DNA of 64,000 nucleotides from Lacrimispora xylanisolvens (lineage in GTDB: Bacteria > Bacillota > Clostridia > Lachnospirales > Lachnospiraceae), in the NCBI GenBank assembly GCA_017084465.1, contig CP070896.1, forward strand, positions 4,019,501 through 4,083,500. The letters are read 5' to 3'. Made by a program: the position numbers and the translations under genes. Every line of letters starts with the position of its first letter. The stretch's first letter is position 1. Under the pieces are notes generated by a model. It searched no databases, was not told where the DNA came from, and was given only the letters and a program-made list of their open reading frames with translations. Of the stretch, positions 56,964 to 64,000 are shown in pieces.

Positions 56964-57422
56964 ATGGAATTTTGGGAAGTGATTATAAAGAATCAGGTCT
57001 TAGTGACTGCTGTTACCGGCTGGCTGGTGGCGCAGGTGTTAAAAACACTGATTGACCTGGCTCTAAATAAAAGTTTTAATCCGGAGAGGCTTGTGGGATC
57101 CGGCGGTATGCCTAGTTCCCACTCCTCTACGGTTTGTGCATTGACGACCGCCGCCAGTTATCGTTATGGCGTCGGTTCTTTTGAGTTTGCAATCAGCTTC
57201 GTACTATCCATGATAGTGATGTATGATGCTATGGGAGTACGAAGAGAAACAGGAAAGCAGGCAAAGCTGCTAAACAGCATTCTCTTAGAAAATCCCCTGA
57301 AGCTGAACGGCGAGTTTTTACAGGAAAAATTAAAGGAATATGTAGGACATAGTCCTCTGCAGGTTGGAGCAGGTGCCATACTAGGCATTTTACTTGCAGT
57401 TCTTATAGCGCAATATTATTAA
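56964..57422 (+). CDS. Divergent PAP2 family membrane protein (DUF212)
   Basis: 152 residues with four to five membrane helices and the DUF212 core GSGGMPSSHSSTVCALTT and YDAMGVRRETGKQA. It is related to PAP2 phosphatases; function not established. ATG 56964 follows GATGGAGGAAACC; the open frame extends upstream inside the HD gene. Confidence 0.88.
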   Translation: MEFWEVIIKNQVLVTAVTGWLVAQVLKTLIDLALNKSFNPERLVGSGGMPSSHSSTVCALTTAASYRYGVGSFEFAISFVLSMIVMYDAMGVRRETGKQAKLLNSILLENPLKLNGEFLQEKLKEYVGHSPLQVGAGAILGILLAVLIAQYY

Positions 57423-57462
57423 TAAAAAAGAAAAATTTTGGGGAATCGTAAGAAAATAACCC

Positions 57463-57491
57463 TTGATTTCTTTAGATATCCATATTATACT
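57463..57491 (+). promoter_or_regulatory. Sigma-A promoter of the CmpB-like gene
   Basis: TTGATT (57463) and TATACT (57486) with a 17-base spacer, 42 bases before the start. Confidence 0.6.
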
Positions 57492-57533
57492 TTAACAAGT
57501 TAAAAAATTGTTAATTTTGGAGGCAAATTGGAT

Positions 57534-58091
57534 ATGTCAATTTATCATAGGATAAACTGTTTTTTCCTATTCAGCTTTCTGGGTTATCTTCTTGAATGCG
57601 CTGTACTTAGCTATGAAAACAAAAGACCGGTTTTTAACCGTGGATTTGGACACGGACCGTTCTGCATCATATATGGATTTGGATCTGTTGGGGCCTCAGT
57701 GCTTTTAAGCCCTTTCATTGACAGTCCGGTGCGCCTGTATTTCGCCTCTATGGTGATGGCAACTTTCATGGAGCTTGTTACGGCTTATATGATGATTAAG
57801 CTGTTTGGATCATTCTGGTGGGATTATAGCAGGAAGCCGTTTAACTACAAAGGAATTATCTGTCTGGAGAGCAGTATTGCCTGGGGATTTTTAGGAATCT
57901 TTTATTTCCGCTTCCTCAGTGGATTTGTGAATCAGGCAGCAGGTATGATTCCAGATGATTTTCAACGTATTACTGGTATATTTTTGTTGGTTTTTTATGC
58001 AACCGATTTTGTATATACCATGAGGATGCAGCTGAAAGCAGACTGTGAGGAAGATGAGTCGTCCTTAGTAGGACGCCTGAAAGTATATTAA
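57534..58091 (+). CDS. CmpB-like putative ABC-transporter type IV membrane protein
   Basis: 185 residues with about five membrane helices. The segments FSFLGYLLECAV, NRGFGHGPFCIIYGFG and WWDYSRKPFNYKGIICLESS are typical of the ABC_trans_CmpB family (PF06541). No ATPase partner is nearby and transport is unproven. ATG 57534 is ten bases after GGAGG; a TTG at 57528 is the alternative. Confidence 0.82.
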   Translation: MSIYHRINCFFLFSFLGYLLECAVLSYENKRPVFNRGFGHGPFCIIYGFGSVGASVLLSPFIDSPVRLYFASMVMATFMELVTAYMMIKLFGSFWWDYSRKPFNYKGIICLESSIAWGFLGIFYFRFLSGFVNQAAGMIPDDFQRITGIFLLVFYATDFVYTMRMQLKADCEEDESSLVGRLKVY

Positions 58092-58097
58092 AGATTG

Positions 58098-58122
58098 GCG
58101 GGATTCGTAACGGGTCCCGCCT
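58098..58122 (+). terminator. Hairpin after the CmpB-like gene
   Basis: GGCGGGA and TCCCGCC form a GC-rich stem seven bases after the stop. The T tract is weak, so termination is only likely. Confidence 0.5.
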
Positions 58123-58171
58123 GTTTGCAATTTCATGAGTTAAGAATTATAATAGAAGAGAGAGGGCACCA

Positions 58172-58769
58172 ATGATAAGAGATTATAAGATTGTGCTTGC
58201 TTCGGCATCACCAAGAAGAAGAGAACTTTTAAACCAGATCAGTCTGAATCCTGTGATAGAACCAAGTACGGTTGTTGAGGTGATTACTACCAGGGTTCCT
58301 GAAGATGCGGTGATGGAGCTGTCTTTGCAAAAAAGCAGAAGATGTGGCAAGGCATCAGCAGCCTGGTACCATTGTAATCGGGGCAGATACTGTAGTGGCG
58401 GCTGAAGGCAGAATTCTTGGAAAACCGGGGAGCCATCAGGAAGCATATGAGATGATTGAATCCTTTCAGGGAAAAACCCATCAGGTCTTTACCGGTGTGA
58501 CTTTGATTTACTGTGGAAAGAATGGAACCAAAGTCCGCAGTTTTGCAGAACGGACTGATGTTCATGTATACCCTATGACTCCGGAAGAGATCCGCTTATA
58601 TGCAGAAGATGAGGAGCCTATGGATAAGGCCGGAGCTTATGGAATCCAGGGACGGTTTGCTGCTTTTATCAAAGGGATTGACGGAGATTACAGTAATGTA
58701 GTAGGATTGCCTGTGGGACGAGTCTATCAGGAATTAAAGCAGATCTGTGAGCAGGAGGAAAAAGCATGA
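58172..58769 (+). CDS. maf: Maf-family nucleotide pyrophosphatase (one frame break)
   Basis: Maf proteins hydrolyse dTTP/UTP and modified nucleotides and are linked to septum control. N-terminal LASASPRRRELL, then IGADTVV and the C-terminal GAYGIQG and FIKGIDGDYSNVVGLP. The frame breaks at an A6 run (58329-58334); removing one A gives SLQKAEDVARHQQ. The stop overlaps the next start (ATGA). Confidence 0.9.
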
Positions 58770-59549
58770 TAAAACTGATTGCATCGGATATTGACGGAAC
58801 ACTGGTGCCAGACGGAGGAAATGAAGTTCCGGCTGAGCTTCATGAGGTAATATTGAAATTACGGGCAAAGGGCATTCAGTTTGCAGCAGCAAGCGGAAGG
58901 CAGTGGGTCAGTATTGAATCCATCTTTGATCCGGTGAAAGAAAAAATATTCTATCTTTCTGATAACGGTGCTTACATAGGCTGTCACGGCAGAAATCTGT
59001 TTCTGAATCCAATTGAACGTAAAACTGCCATGGATATGGTGGAAGATGTGAGGAAGACAGAAGGACTTGAGGTGATGCTCAGCGGTCCTGATGTGGTGTA
59101 TTTAGAGACGAAAGACATGGATTTTATTGACTGGATGGTTAACAGCTATAAATTTCGGGTGGAAATGGTAGAGGATTTAACAAAAGTTGAGTCTGAATTT
59201 ATTAAAGTCAGTGTCTACCGGAAAACAGATGTAGAAAGCCATACCAGACTGTTAAGAGAAATACAGGGACCGGTTAAAGATTACCATTGCCGGAGATATG
59301 TGGATGGACTGTATGAGACCTGGGACCAACAAAGGAGAGGCGGTAAAGCTTCTTCAGGAGAGTCTGTCCATCAAACCAGAAGAGACCATGGCATTTGGCG
59401 ATCAGCTAAATGATATTGAGATGTTAAATCAGGCATACTACAGCTTTGCTGTTGGCAATGCCAGAAAAGAAGTAAAAGAGGCAGCGCGGTTTCAGACCGA
59501 TACCAATTTGAATCAGGGCGTATTAAAAATATTGAAGCTGCTTTTATAA
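58766..59549 (+). CDS. Cof-type HAD-superfamily phosphatase (one frame break)
   Basis: HAD motif I DIDGTLV (nucleophile Asp8), motif II in AASGRQ and the C-terminal motifs NKGEAVKLL and FGDQLND. The cap is of the Cof/C2B type; substrates are usually sugar phosphates or FMN. The frame breaks near 59281-59292 (TTACCATTGCC); removing one C gives DYIAGDMWMDCM. Repaired length is about 260 residues. Translationally coupled to maf. Confidence 0.87.
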
Positions 59550-59564
59550 GAAAGAGGGGTGCGT

Positions 59565-60537
59565 ATGAAAAATCTGCGCAGATACTGGGGAAGACTCCTT
59601 ATAATTGCGGCGGCAGTATCCGCCATTCTTTCCGGCTGCAAGACGGAGATCCCCCTTGTATCGGAAATCAAGGAAACAAAGCTATACACACTTTCCCCAG
59701 TCCATGATTATACTGGCGACTGAGAGGAATAAATATCAACAGCTTTACACCAGCCAGATCTGGGGGGTGGAGCTTCCAGGCGGACAAACATTTGAAACCT
59801 ATCTTATGGATCAGGTAAGAGAATTTCTTCAGGAGATGAAGATGATGAATCTTCTTGCTGAAAGTAAGGGCGTGACCCTGACCAGCGGGGAGAAGGAAGA
59901 GATGCGCAAGGCTTCGGAGGAATATTATAATTCGCTTACTCCCGACGATATTGCTTATATGGGAGTGAGCCAGTCAGATGTAAGATTTATGTATGAGGAG
60001 TATTATCTGTCCAATAAAGTTGTCGTGGAGCTGACCAGGGATATGAATCTGGAGATCAGTGACAGTGAGGCCAAGGTAATCGATGTGGAAGAGATCGTAA
60101 TGTCTGACAAAGCTGCGGCGGAAGAAGTCCTTTTAAAGTTAAAGGAGCAGGGAGCTGATTTTTCTGCTATTGCCAGAGAATACTCGGAAAATGGAATAGT
60201 GGAACGTAAGATGGGCAGAGGGGAACACCCAGGGGCTTTAGAAGATGCAGCCTTTGGTCTGGCTGAAGGTGAAATCAGCCAGGTGACAGAGAGTCAGGGT
60301 AAATACTATATTATCCGGTGCGTCAGTGATTACGATGAAGCAGCTACCCAGGAACGAAAGTCCGGCTTATATACCAGCCGGAAAAAAGAAGCATTTGACC
60401 AGATTTATGCCCAGTTTAAACAGGATAACCCCGTTACGTTTGGCAATAATATCTGGAAGGATCTTACATTTTCCAAAGATGATAAAACAACAACCACCAG
60501 CTTTTTTGAAATTTATAAAAAATATTTTACTGATTGA
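59565..60537 (+). CDS. PpiC-type peptidyl-prolyl isomerase lipoprotein (one frame break)
   Basis: A secreted foldase of the parvulin/SurA kind. ATG 59565 follows AAAGAGGGGTGCGT and opens a lipoprotein signal with lipobox LSGC. The frame breaks at a C4 tract (59695-59698); removing one C gives LSQSMIILATERNKYQ. The rotamase domain lies near residues 175-265 (EIVMSDKAAAEEVL, GADFSAIAREYSENG, GEISQVTESQGKYYIIR). Repaired length is about 323 residues. A small membrane protein follows and may be co-transcribed. Confidence 0.85.
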
Positions 60538-60565
60538 CCCATAAGGAAGGAAGAGCAGGATACAA

Positions 60566-60802
60566 ATGAAGCAGGAAGAAATTCGAAGTGGTAAAAAACG
60601 CAGCCGCAGGCGAAGGGGTAGACGAGGACAGGAGTCGTTTATAAAAGTTATCATGTTTTTATGTTTCTTTCTGCTTTTGGCTGTACTGACTGCAGGAGGG
60701 ATGTTTGGGTACCGGTATGTTCAGGGGGATAAAACTTCTCCTGAAACCCTGGAATCCAGCAGAGAGGTATTACCGGAAACCATGGGGCAGCTGCAAAAAT
60801 AA
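60566..60802 (+). CDS. Small basic single-span membrane protein, unknown
   Basis: 78 residues: a very basic N-terminus (KKRSRRRRGRRG), one membrane helix (about 27-49, IKVIMFLCFFLLLAVLTAGGM) and a short acidic outside tail. I do not recognise a family. ATG follows AAGGAAGGAAGAGCAGG, 28 bases after the foldase stop, suggesting one unit. Confidence 0.65.
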   Translation: MKQEEIRSGKKRSRRRRGRRGQESFIKVIMFLCFFLLLAVLTAGGMFGYRYVQGDKTSPETLESSREVLPETMGQLQK

Positions 60803-60835
60803 AAAGGGATTGGCTGAGTAGACAGGATGAGCGGA

Positions 60836-60864
60836 CTGAGGGAATTTATTTGCCATTCCCTCAG
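60836..60864 (+). terminator. Hairpin between the small membrane protein and the bgl operon
   Basis: CTGAGGGAAT and ATTCCCTCAG form a perfect ten-base stem with a nine-base loop. No T tract follows. Confidence 0.5.
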
Positions 60865-60889
60865 TGATTCACAAAAGAATAAAATGCTA

Positions 60890-60918
60890 TTGCAAGATTT
60901 GAAAAATAATGATATATT
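60890..60918 (+). promoter_or_regulatory. Promoter of the bgl operon
   Basis: TTGCAA (60890) and TATATT (60913) with a 17-base spacer, just upstream of the antiterminator site. Confidence 0.6.
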
Positions 60919-60956
60919 ATGATTAGGTTGAAGACAACTGAATAAATCATTATGAT

Positions 60957-61060
60957 GACGTGTTACTGGTAATGCAGGCAAGATCGGATTAGACGAATGG
61001 TTATAAGACGGATGGGGTATTTTGTCTTATGAAGAGTTCGTTTAATTGGGTCTTTTTATT
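60957..61060 (+). promoter_or_regulatory. BglG/LicT-type RNA antiterminator (RAT) and overlapping terminator
   Basis: GTTACTGGTAATGCAGGCAAG (one base over half of the site, 60962-60982) closely matches the ribonucleic antiterminator consensus bound by BglG/LicT proteins. It is followed by a stem (ATAAGAC with GTCTTAT, extended by AGACGAA with TTCGTTT) and a T-rich tract, a terminator that the antiterminator would exclude. It should make bglPA expression depend on a beta-glucoside-sensing antiterminator protein, whose gene is not in the window. Confidence 0.85.
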
Positions 61061-61114
61061 TTGTCATTCCGGCCGGATGAGGAGATAAGAAAATACTTGA
61101 AAGGGGTTTTGTAT

Positions 61115-63028
61115 ATGAATTATAATCAAATAGCCAAAGATATCCTGACAAATGTTGGCGGTTCTGGAAACGTAAAAGGACTGACCCATTGTTTTACAAG
61201 ATTAAGATTTCAATTAAAGGATTCAAAAAAAGCAAATAAAGAAACCATTGAGCATCTGGAAGGAGTAATCTCTGTTGTAGAAAGTGGTGGACAGTTTCAG
61301 GTAGTGCTGGGAACCAAAGTAAACCAGGTTTACGATGCCATCATTCCTATGATATCCATAGATGAAACAACAGAAATCAGCGAAGAGAAGGTGTCCATCT
61401 GGAATAGGATTCTGATTGCAGTTTCTGCTATGTTTACCCCTATGGTCCCAGCGATTGCAGCTTCCGGACTTTTAAAGGGCTTCCTTACCATTGCAAAGAT
61501 TATGGCAGCCAAACAAGGCGTGGATATTACAGTTAATCAGACATATACGCTGATTATGGCTGGTACAGATGCCTTATTCTATTTCATGCCTGTTATATTA
61601 GCTTATACCAGTGCCAAGGTGTTTAAGGCAAATGAATTTATTGCCATGGCTCTTGGCGGTACCATGTGTTATCCGTCAGTCGTAGCACTGATGACTGGGA
61701 AAGATGTAGTAAGCATGTTTGGTGTTACTATCACCAAAGCAAGCTATGCTTCCTCCGTTATTCCGATTATCATTGGAGTTTTTATTCTTTCCTATGTGCA
61801 GAAATTTTTAGAAAAAATAATACCGGAAATCTTGAAGATCATTCTGGTACCTGGCTTATCACTTTTAGTTATGCTTCCGGCAACCTTTATGGTGTTCGGT
61901 CCCATTGGTATCTACATCGGCAATGCAATTACCTTTGTTTACACTGGTATGATGAATTTAAGTCCAGCCATCTGTGGTGCCTTTATCGGCGGTATGTGGT
62001 GCGTGTTTGTTATTTTTGGAGCGCATAGAGCACTTCTTCCAATTGGTATTAATGACGTTGCTCAGTTCGGACACCAGAACCTTTTGGCTTTTGCAGGTGC
62101 AGCCAATTTTTCACAGGGTGGAGCTGCTCTGGGTGTTATGTTAAAGACCAGGAATAAAGATTTAAAAACAGTAGCGGCTTCAGCAGCAATCTCTGCTTCC
62201 GTCTGCGGTATTACGGAACCTGCCATTTACGGATGTAACCTTCGATTAAAAAGACCGATGATCTACGCCATTATTTGCGGTGCCATTGGCGGAGCGATCA
62301 TGGGTGTTGGCGGTGTATATGGTGATTCCTTTGCAAACAACGGAATTCTTACCTTTGCAACCTATGCGGCATTTGGTATGAAACCATTTGTGTACTATTT
62401 GGTCGGTGTAGGCGTTTCTTTCTTTGGTGCCATGATACTTACTTACCTGTTTGGCTTTGATGAAATGGGAGATAAGAAAAAGAAAACTGAAGCAACCGCA
62501 GTTGCCCAGACTACAGAATCAAATACAACAGCAGAAACTAAGAATCATGAATTAGATCCATCAGAAGCTGATTTATTCCTATATTCACCCATTGAAGGTG
62601 AAGCCGTTTCCATGACAAAAGTAAATGACGAAGTATTCTCCTCTATGGCATTAGGAAACGGAATTGCTATTATCCCCGAAAAAGGAGAGGTAGTAGCTCC
62701 GGAAGACTGTACTGTAACCTTAATCTATCCGACTCTTCATGCACTTGGCCTTATGCTGGATAATGGGGTAGAGATGATCATTCATGTTGGGATTAATACG
62801 GTTCAGTTAGAAGGAAAGCATTTTAAGAAGTTTGTAGAAGAAGGCAGTCATATTAAAAAAGGAACTAAAATTTTGTCCTTTGATATTGATGCATTAAAAA
62901 AAGAAGGCTACGATACCATTGTTCCGATTATCGTAAGCAATACTACTGCATTTCAGCAGGTTTCCGGAATTACAGGTAAAGGGGCTAATCTTGAGAAGTC
63001 TGTTATTGCCATCAAAAAAAATCAGTAA
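61115..63028 (+). CDS. bglP: BglP, PTS beta-glucoside-specific EIIBCA
   Basis: Imports and phosphorylates beta-glucosides. EIIB with the phosphorylated Cys in LTHCFTRLRF, EIIC with about ten membrane helices (residues 105-460, GITEPAIYG) and C-terminal EIIA with HVGINTVQLEGKHF. 637 residues from ATG 61115, which follows AAAGGGG; the open frame extends upstream without a better site. The EIIA phospho-His lies in MIIHVGI. Confidence 0.93.
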   Translation: MNYNQIAKDILTNVGGSGNVKGLTHCFTRLRFQLKDSKKANKETIEHLEGVISVVESGGQFQVVLGTKVNQVYDAIIPMISIDETTEISEEKVSIWNRILIAVSAMFTPMVPAIAASGLLKGFLTIAKIMAAKQGVDITVNQTYTLIMAGTDALFYFMPVILAYTSAKVFKANEFIAMALGGTMCYPSVVALMTGKDVVSMFGVTITKASYASSVIPIIIGVFILSYVQKFLEKIIPEILKIILVPGLSLLVMLPATFMVFGPIGIYIGNAITFVYTGMMNLSPAICGAFIGGMWCVFVIFGAHRALLPIGINDVAQFGHQNLLAFAGAANFSQGGAALGVMLKTRNKDLKTVAASAAISASVCGITEPAIYGCNLRLKRPMIYAIICGAIGGAIMGVGGVYGDSFANNGILTFATYAAFGMKPFVYYLVGVGVSFFGAMILTYLFGFDEMGDKKKKTEATAVAQTTESNTTAETKNHELDPSEADLFLYSPIEGEAVSMTKVNDEVFSSMALGNGIAIIPEKGEVVAPEDCTVTLIYPTLHALGLMLDNGVEMIIHVGINTVQLEGKHFKKFVEEGSHIKKGTKILSFDIDALKKEGYDTIVPIIVSNTTAFQQVSGITGKGANLEKSVIAIKKNQ

Positions 63029-63040
63029 AGGAGTTTTGAA

Positions 63041-64000
63041 ATGAACAAATTAAAAACCAAGTTTCCTGATCATTTTTTATGGGGAGCATCCTCATCTGCA
63101 TTTCAGATTGAAGGTGGCTGGGATGAAGGCGGAAAAGGACCTACAGTTGCAGATATAAACTCCTTTAAGCGTTCTCATTTACAGGCCGACAGTAAAGTTG
63201 CCAGCGACTTTTTCCATCACTGGAAAGAGGATATCGCTCTGATGAAAGAGATGGGACTTAATATTTACCGTTTTTCCATTGCCTGGGCAAGAATCATACC
63301 AGATGGCGATGGGGAAATTAATCAGGCAGGAATTGATTTTTATAATGATGTCATTAACTGCCTGTTAGACAACGACATTCAGCCGTTTATAACCTTATAT
63401 CACTTCGATCTTCCCTATGCACTGGTTGAAAAATACAATGGCTGGGAATCCAGAGAATGTGTAAAAGCATTTGAGCGCTATGCAAAGGTCTGCTTTGAAG
63501 CCTTTGGTGACAGAGTGACCTATTGGCAGGTTCATAACGAACAAAACCTTATGGTCCGGGTGGATGAACGAGTTAATATTACCGCAGAAGACAGCTGGGA
63601 GGCTGACCGTCAGAGAGCACAGATGGATTATCATATGTTCCTGGCTCATGCACTGGCAGTGAAAGCGTGCCATTTAATTATTCCAAAAGGCAAGATTGGT
63701 CCGGCAGTTTCCTCCACCTGTACTTATCCGGAAAGCAACCGTCCGGAAGATGTATGGGCAGCCCGGTTAAATGACTGGTTTAAGACGGATTACTGTCTGG
63801 ACATGCATTACTACGGCTGTTATCCAGGATACTACATGCGTTACTTAGAAGAGAGAAATATCGTTCCCATTATGATGCCTGAGGATGAGGAAATACTAAA
63901 GGGTGCCAAGATGGACTTTATTGCCCTGAATTATTACCGAACTCTTTGCGTCCGGTATCTGCCGGCAGATGATGCTCATCCGGTGGGAGAGAGAGCGTTC
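63041..64000 (+). CDS. bglA: BglA, 6-phospho-beta-glucosidase, GH1 (3' partial)
   Basis: Cleaves the phosphorylated beta-glucosides delivered by BglP. 320 codons are open to the window end, so the C-terminus with the nucleophile is missing. N-terminal FPDHFLWGASSSAFQIEGG is typical; the acid/base Glu lies in WQVHNEQN, slightly unlike the common FNEP form. ATG 63041 follows AAAGGAG, 12 bases after bglP. Confidence 0.92.
   Translation, partial: MNKLKTKFPDHFLWGASSSAFQIEGGWDEGGKGPTVADINSFKRSHLQADSKVASDFFHHWKEDIALMKEMGLNIYRFSIAWARIIPDGDGEINQAGIDFYNDVINCLLDNDIQPFITLYHFDLPYALVEKYNGWESRECVKAFERYAKVCFEAFGDRVTYWQVHNEQNLMVRVDERVNITAEDSWEADRQRAQMDYHMFLAHALAVKACHLIIPKGKIGPAVSSTCTYPESNRPEDVWAARLNDWFKTDYCLDMHYYGCYPGYYMRYLEERNIVPIMMPEDEEILKGAKMDFIALNYYRTLCVRYLPADDAHPVGERAF

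Noticed and set aside
1..64000. tRNA genes, rRNA, CRISPR arrays, prophage or insertion sequences
   Set aside because: None was recognised on either strand by reading; a tRNA or repeat scan was not possible here.

Overview
The window looks like chromosomal DNA of a spore-forming anaerobic Firmicute, most likely a cluster XIVa Clostridium / Lachnospiraceae of the Lacrimispora (Clostridium saccharolyticum / indolis) type. Reasons: a complete spoIIIAA-AH operon; the order nusB-xseA-xseB-ispA-dxs-tlyA-nadK-argR-recN-spoIVB-spo0A; Clostridia-type families (CD3324, DUF1062, DUF3877, DUF6320); strong AGGAGG ribosome binding sites; a moderate-AT base composition. The genus is inference. No rRNA, tRNA, CRISPR array, phage or insertion sequence was seen.

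Layout. 1-5.6 kb: hydrogenase maturation operon hypA(partial)-B-F-C-D-E. 5.7-6.9 kb: a radical SAM aminomutase with the residue signature of glutamate 2,3-aminomutase. 7.1-9.98 kb: thiT with a TPP riboswitch (minus strand), a YdcZ-type permease, comEA and an orphan response regulator. 10-13.5 kb: a condensation-type acyltransferase with membrane tail, an HSL-type esterase and rlmH. 13.5-24.4 kb: a small lipoprotein and a LysR regulator facing a 9-kb minus-strand operon (acyl-CoA dehydrogenase, class III CoA-transferase, second acyl-CoA dehydrogenase, EtfB, EtfA, acyl-CoA ligase, desulforedoxin-like Cys protein, GntP-like permease). This is the most interesting locus: a self-contained module for taking up, activating and probably reducing an unidentified enoate. 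24.5-29.9 kb: pentapeptide-repeat protein, small HTH protein, DUF1062, a pair of M14-type proteins (the second lacking its zinc ligands and running in frame into DUF3877), an NlpC/P60 hydrolase and a thioesterase. 30.1-33.5 kb: YkvI-type transporter plus chemoreceptor. 33.6-39.5 kb: spoIIIA operon and Asp23. 39.6-49.8 kb: GGDEF protein and the nusB-to-recN housekeeping operon. 49.9-54.8 kb: spoIVB, an OPT transporter overlapping a PqqD-like protein (minus strand), and spo0A with 0A boxes. 54.9-60.8 kb: glgA, HD protein, DUF212, a CmpB-like membrane protein, maf, HAD phosphatase, PpiC lipoprotein and a small membrane protein. 60.9-64 kb: beta-glucoside operon bglP-bglA behind a BglG/LicT-type antiterminator site; bglA runs off the end.

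Sequence quality. At least 22 single-gene reading-frame breaks occur in 19 otherwise well conserved genes (hypF x3, hypD, eam, acyltransferase, GntP permease, etfA, CoA-transferase, spoIIIAE, spoIIIAF, GGDEF, xseA, xseB, dxs x2, recN, OPT, spo0A, maf, HAD, ppiC). Nearly all lie at a short homopolymer and are repaired by one added or removed base, so I treat them as sequencing/assembly indels and give the full reconstructed gene spans. Those spans are therefore not single open frames in the raw sequence.
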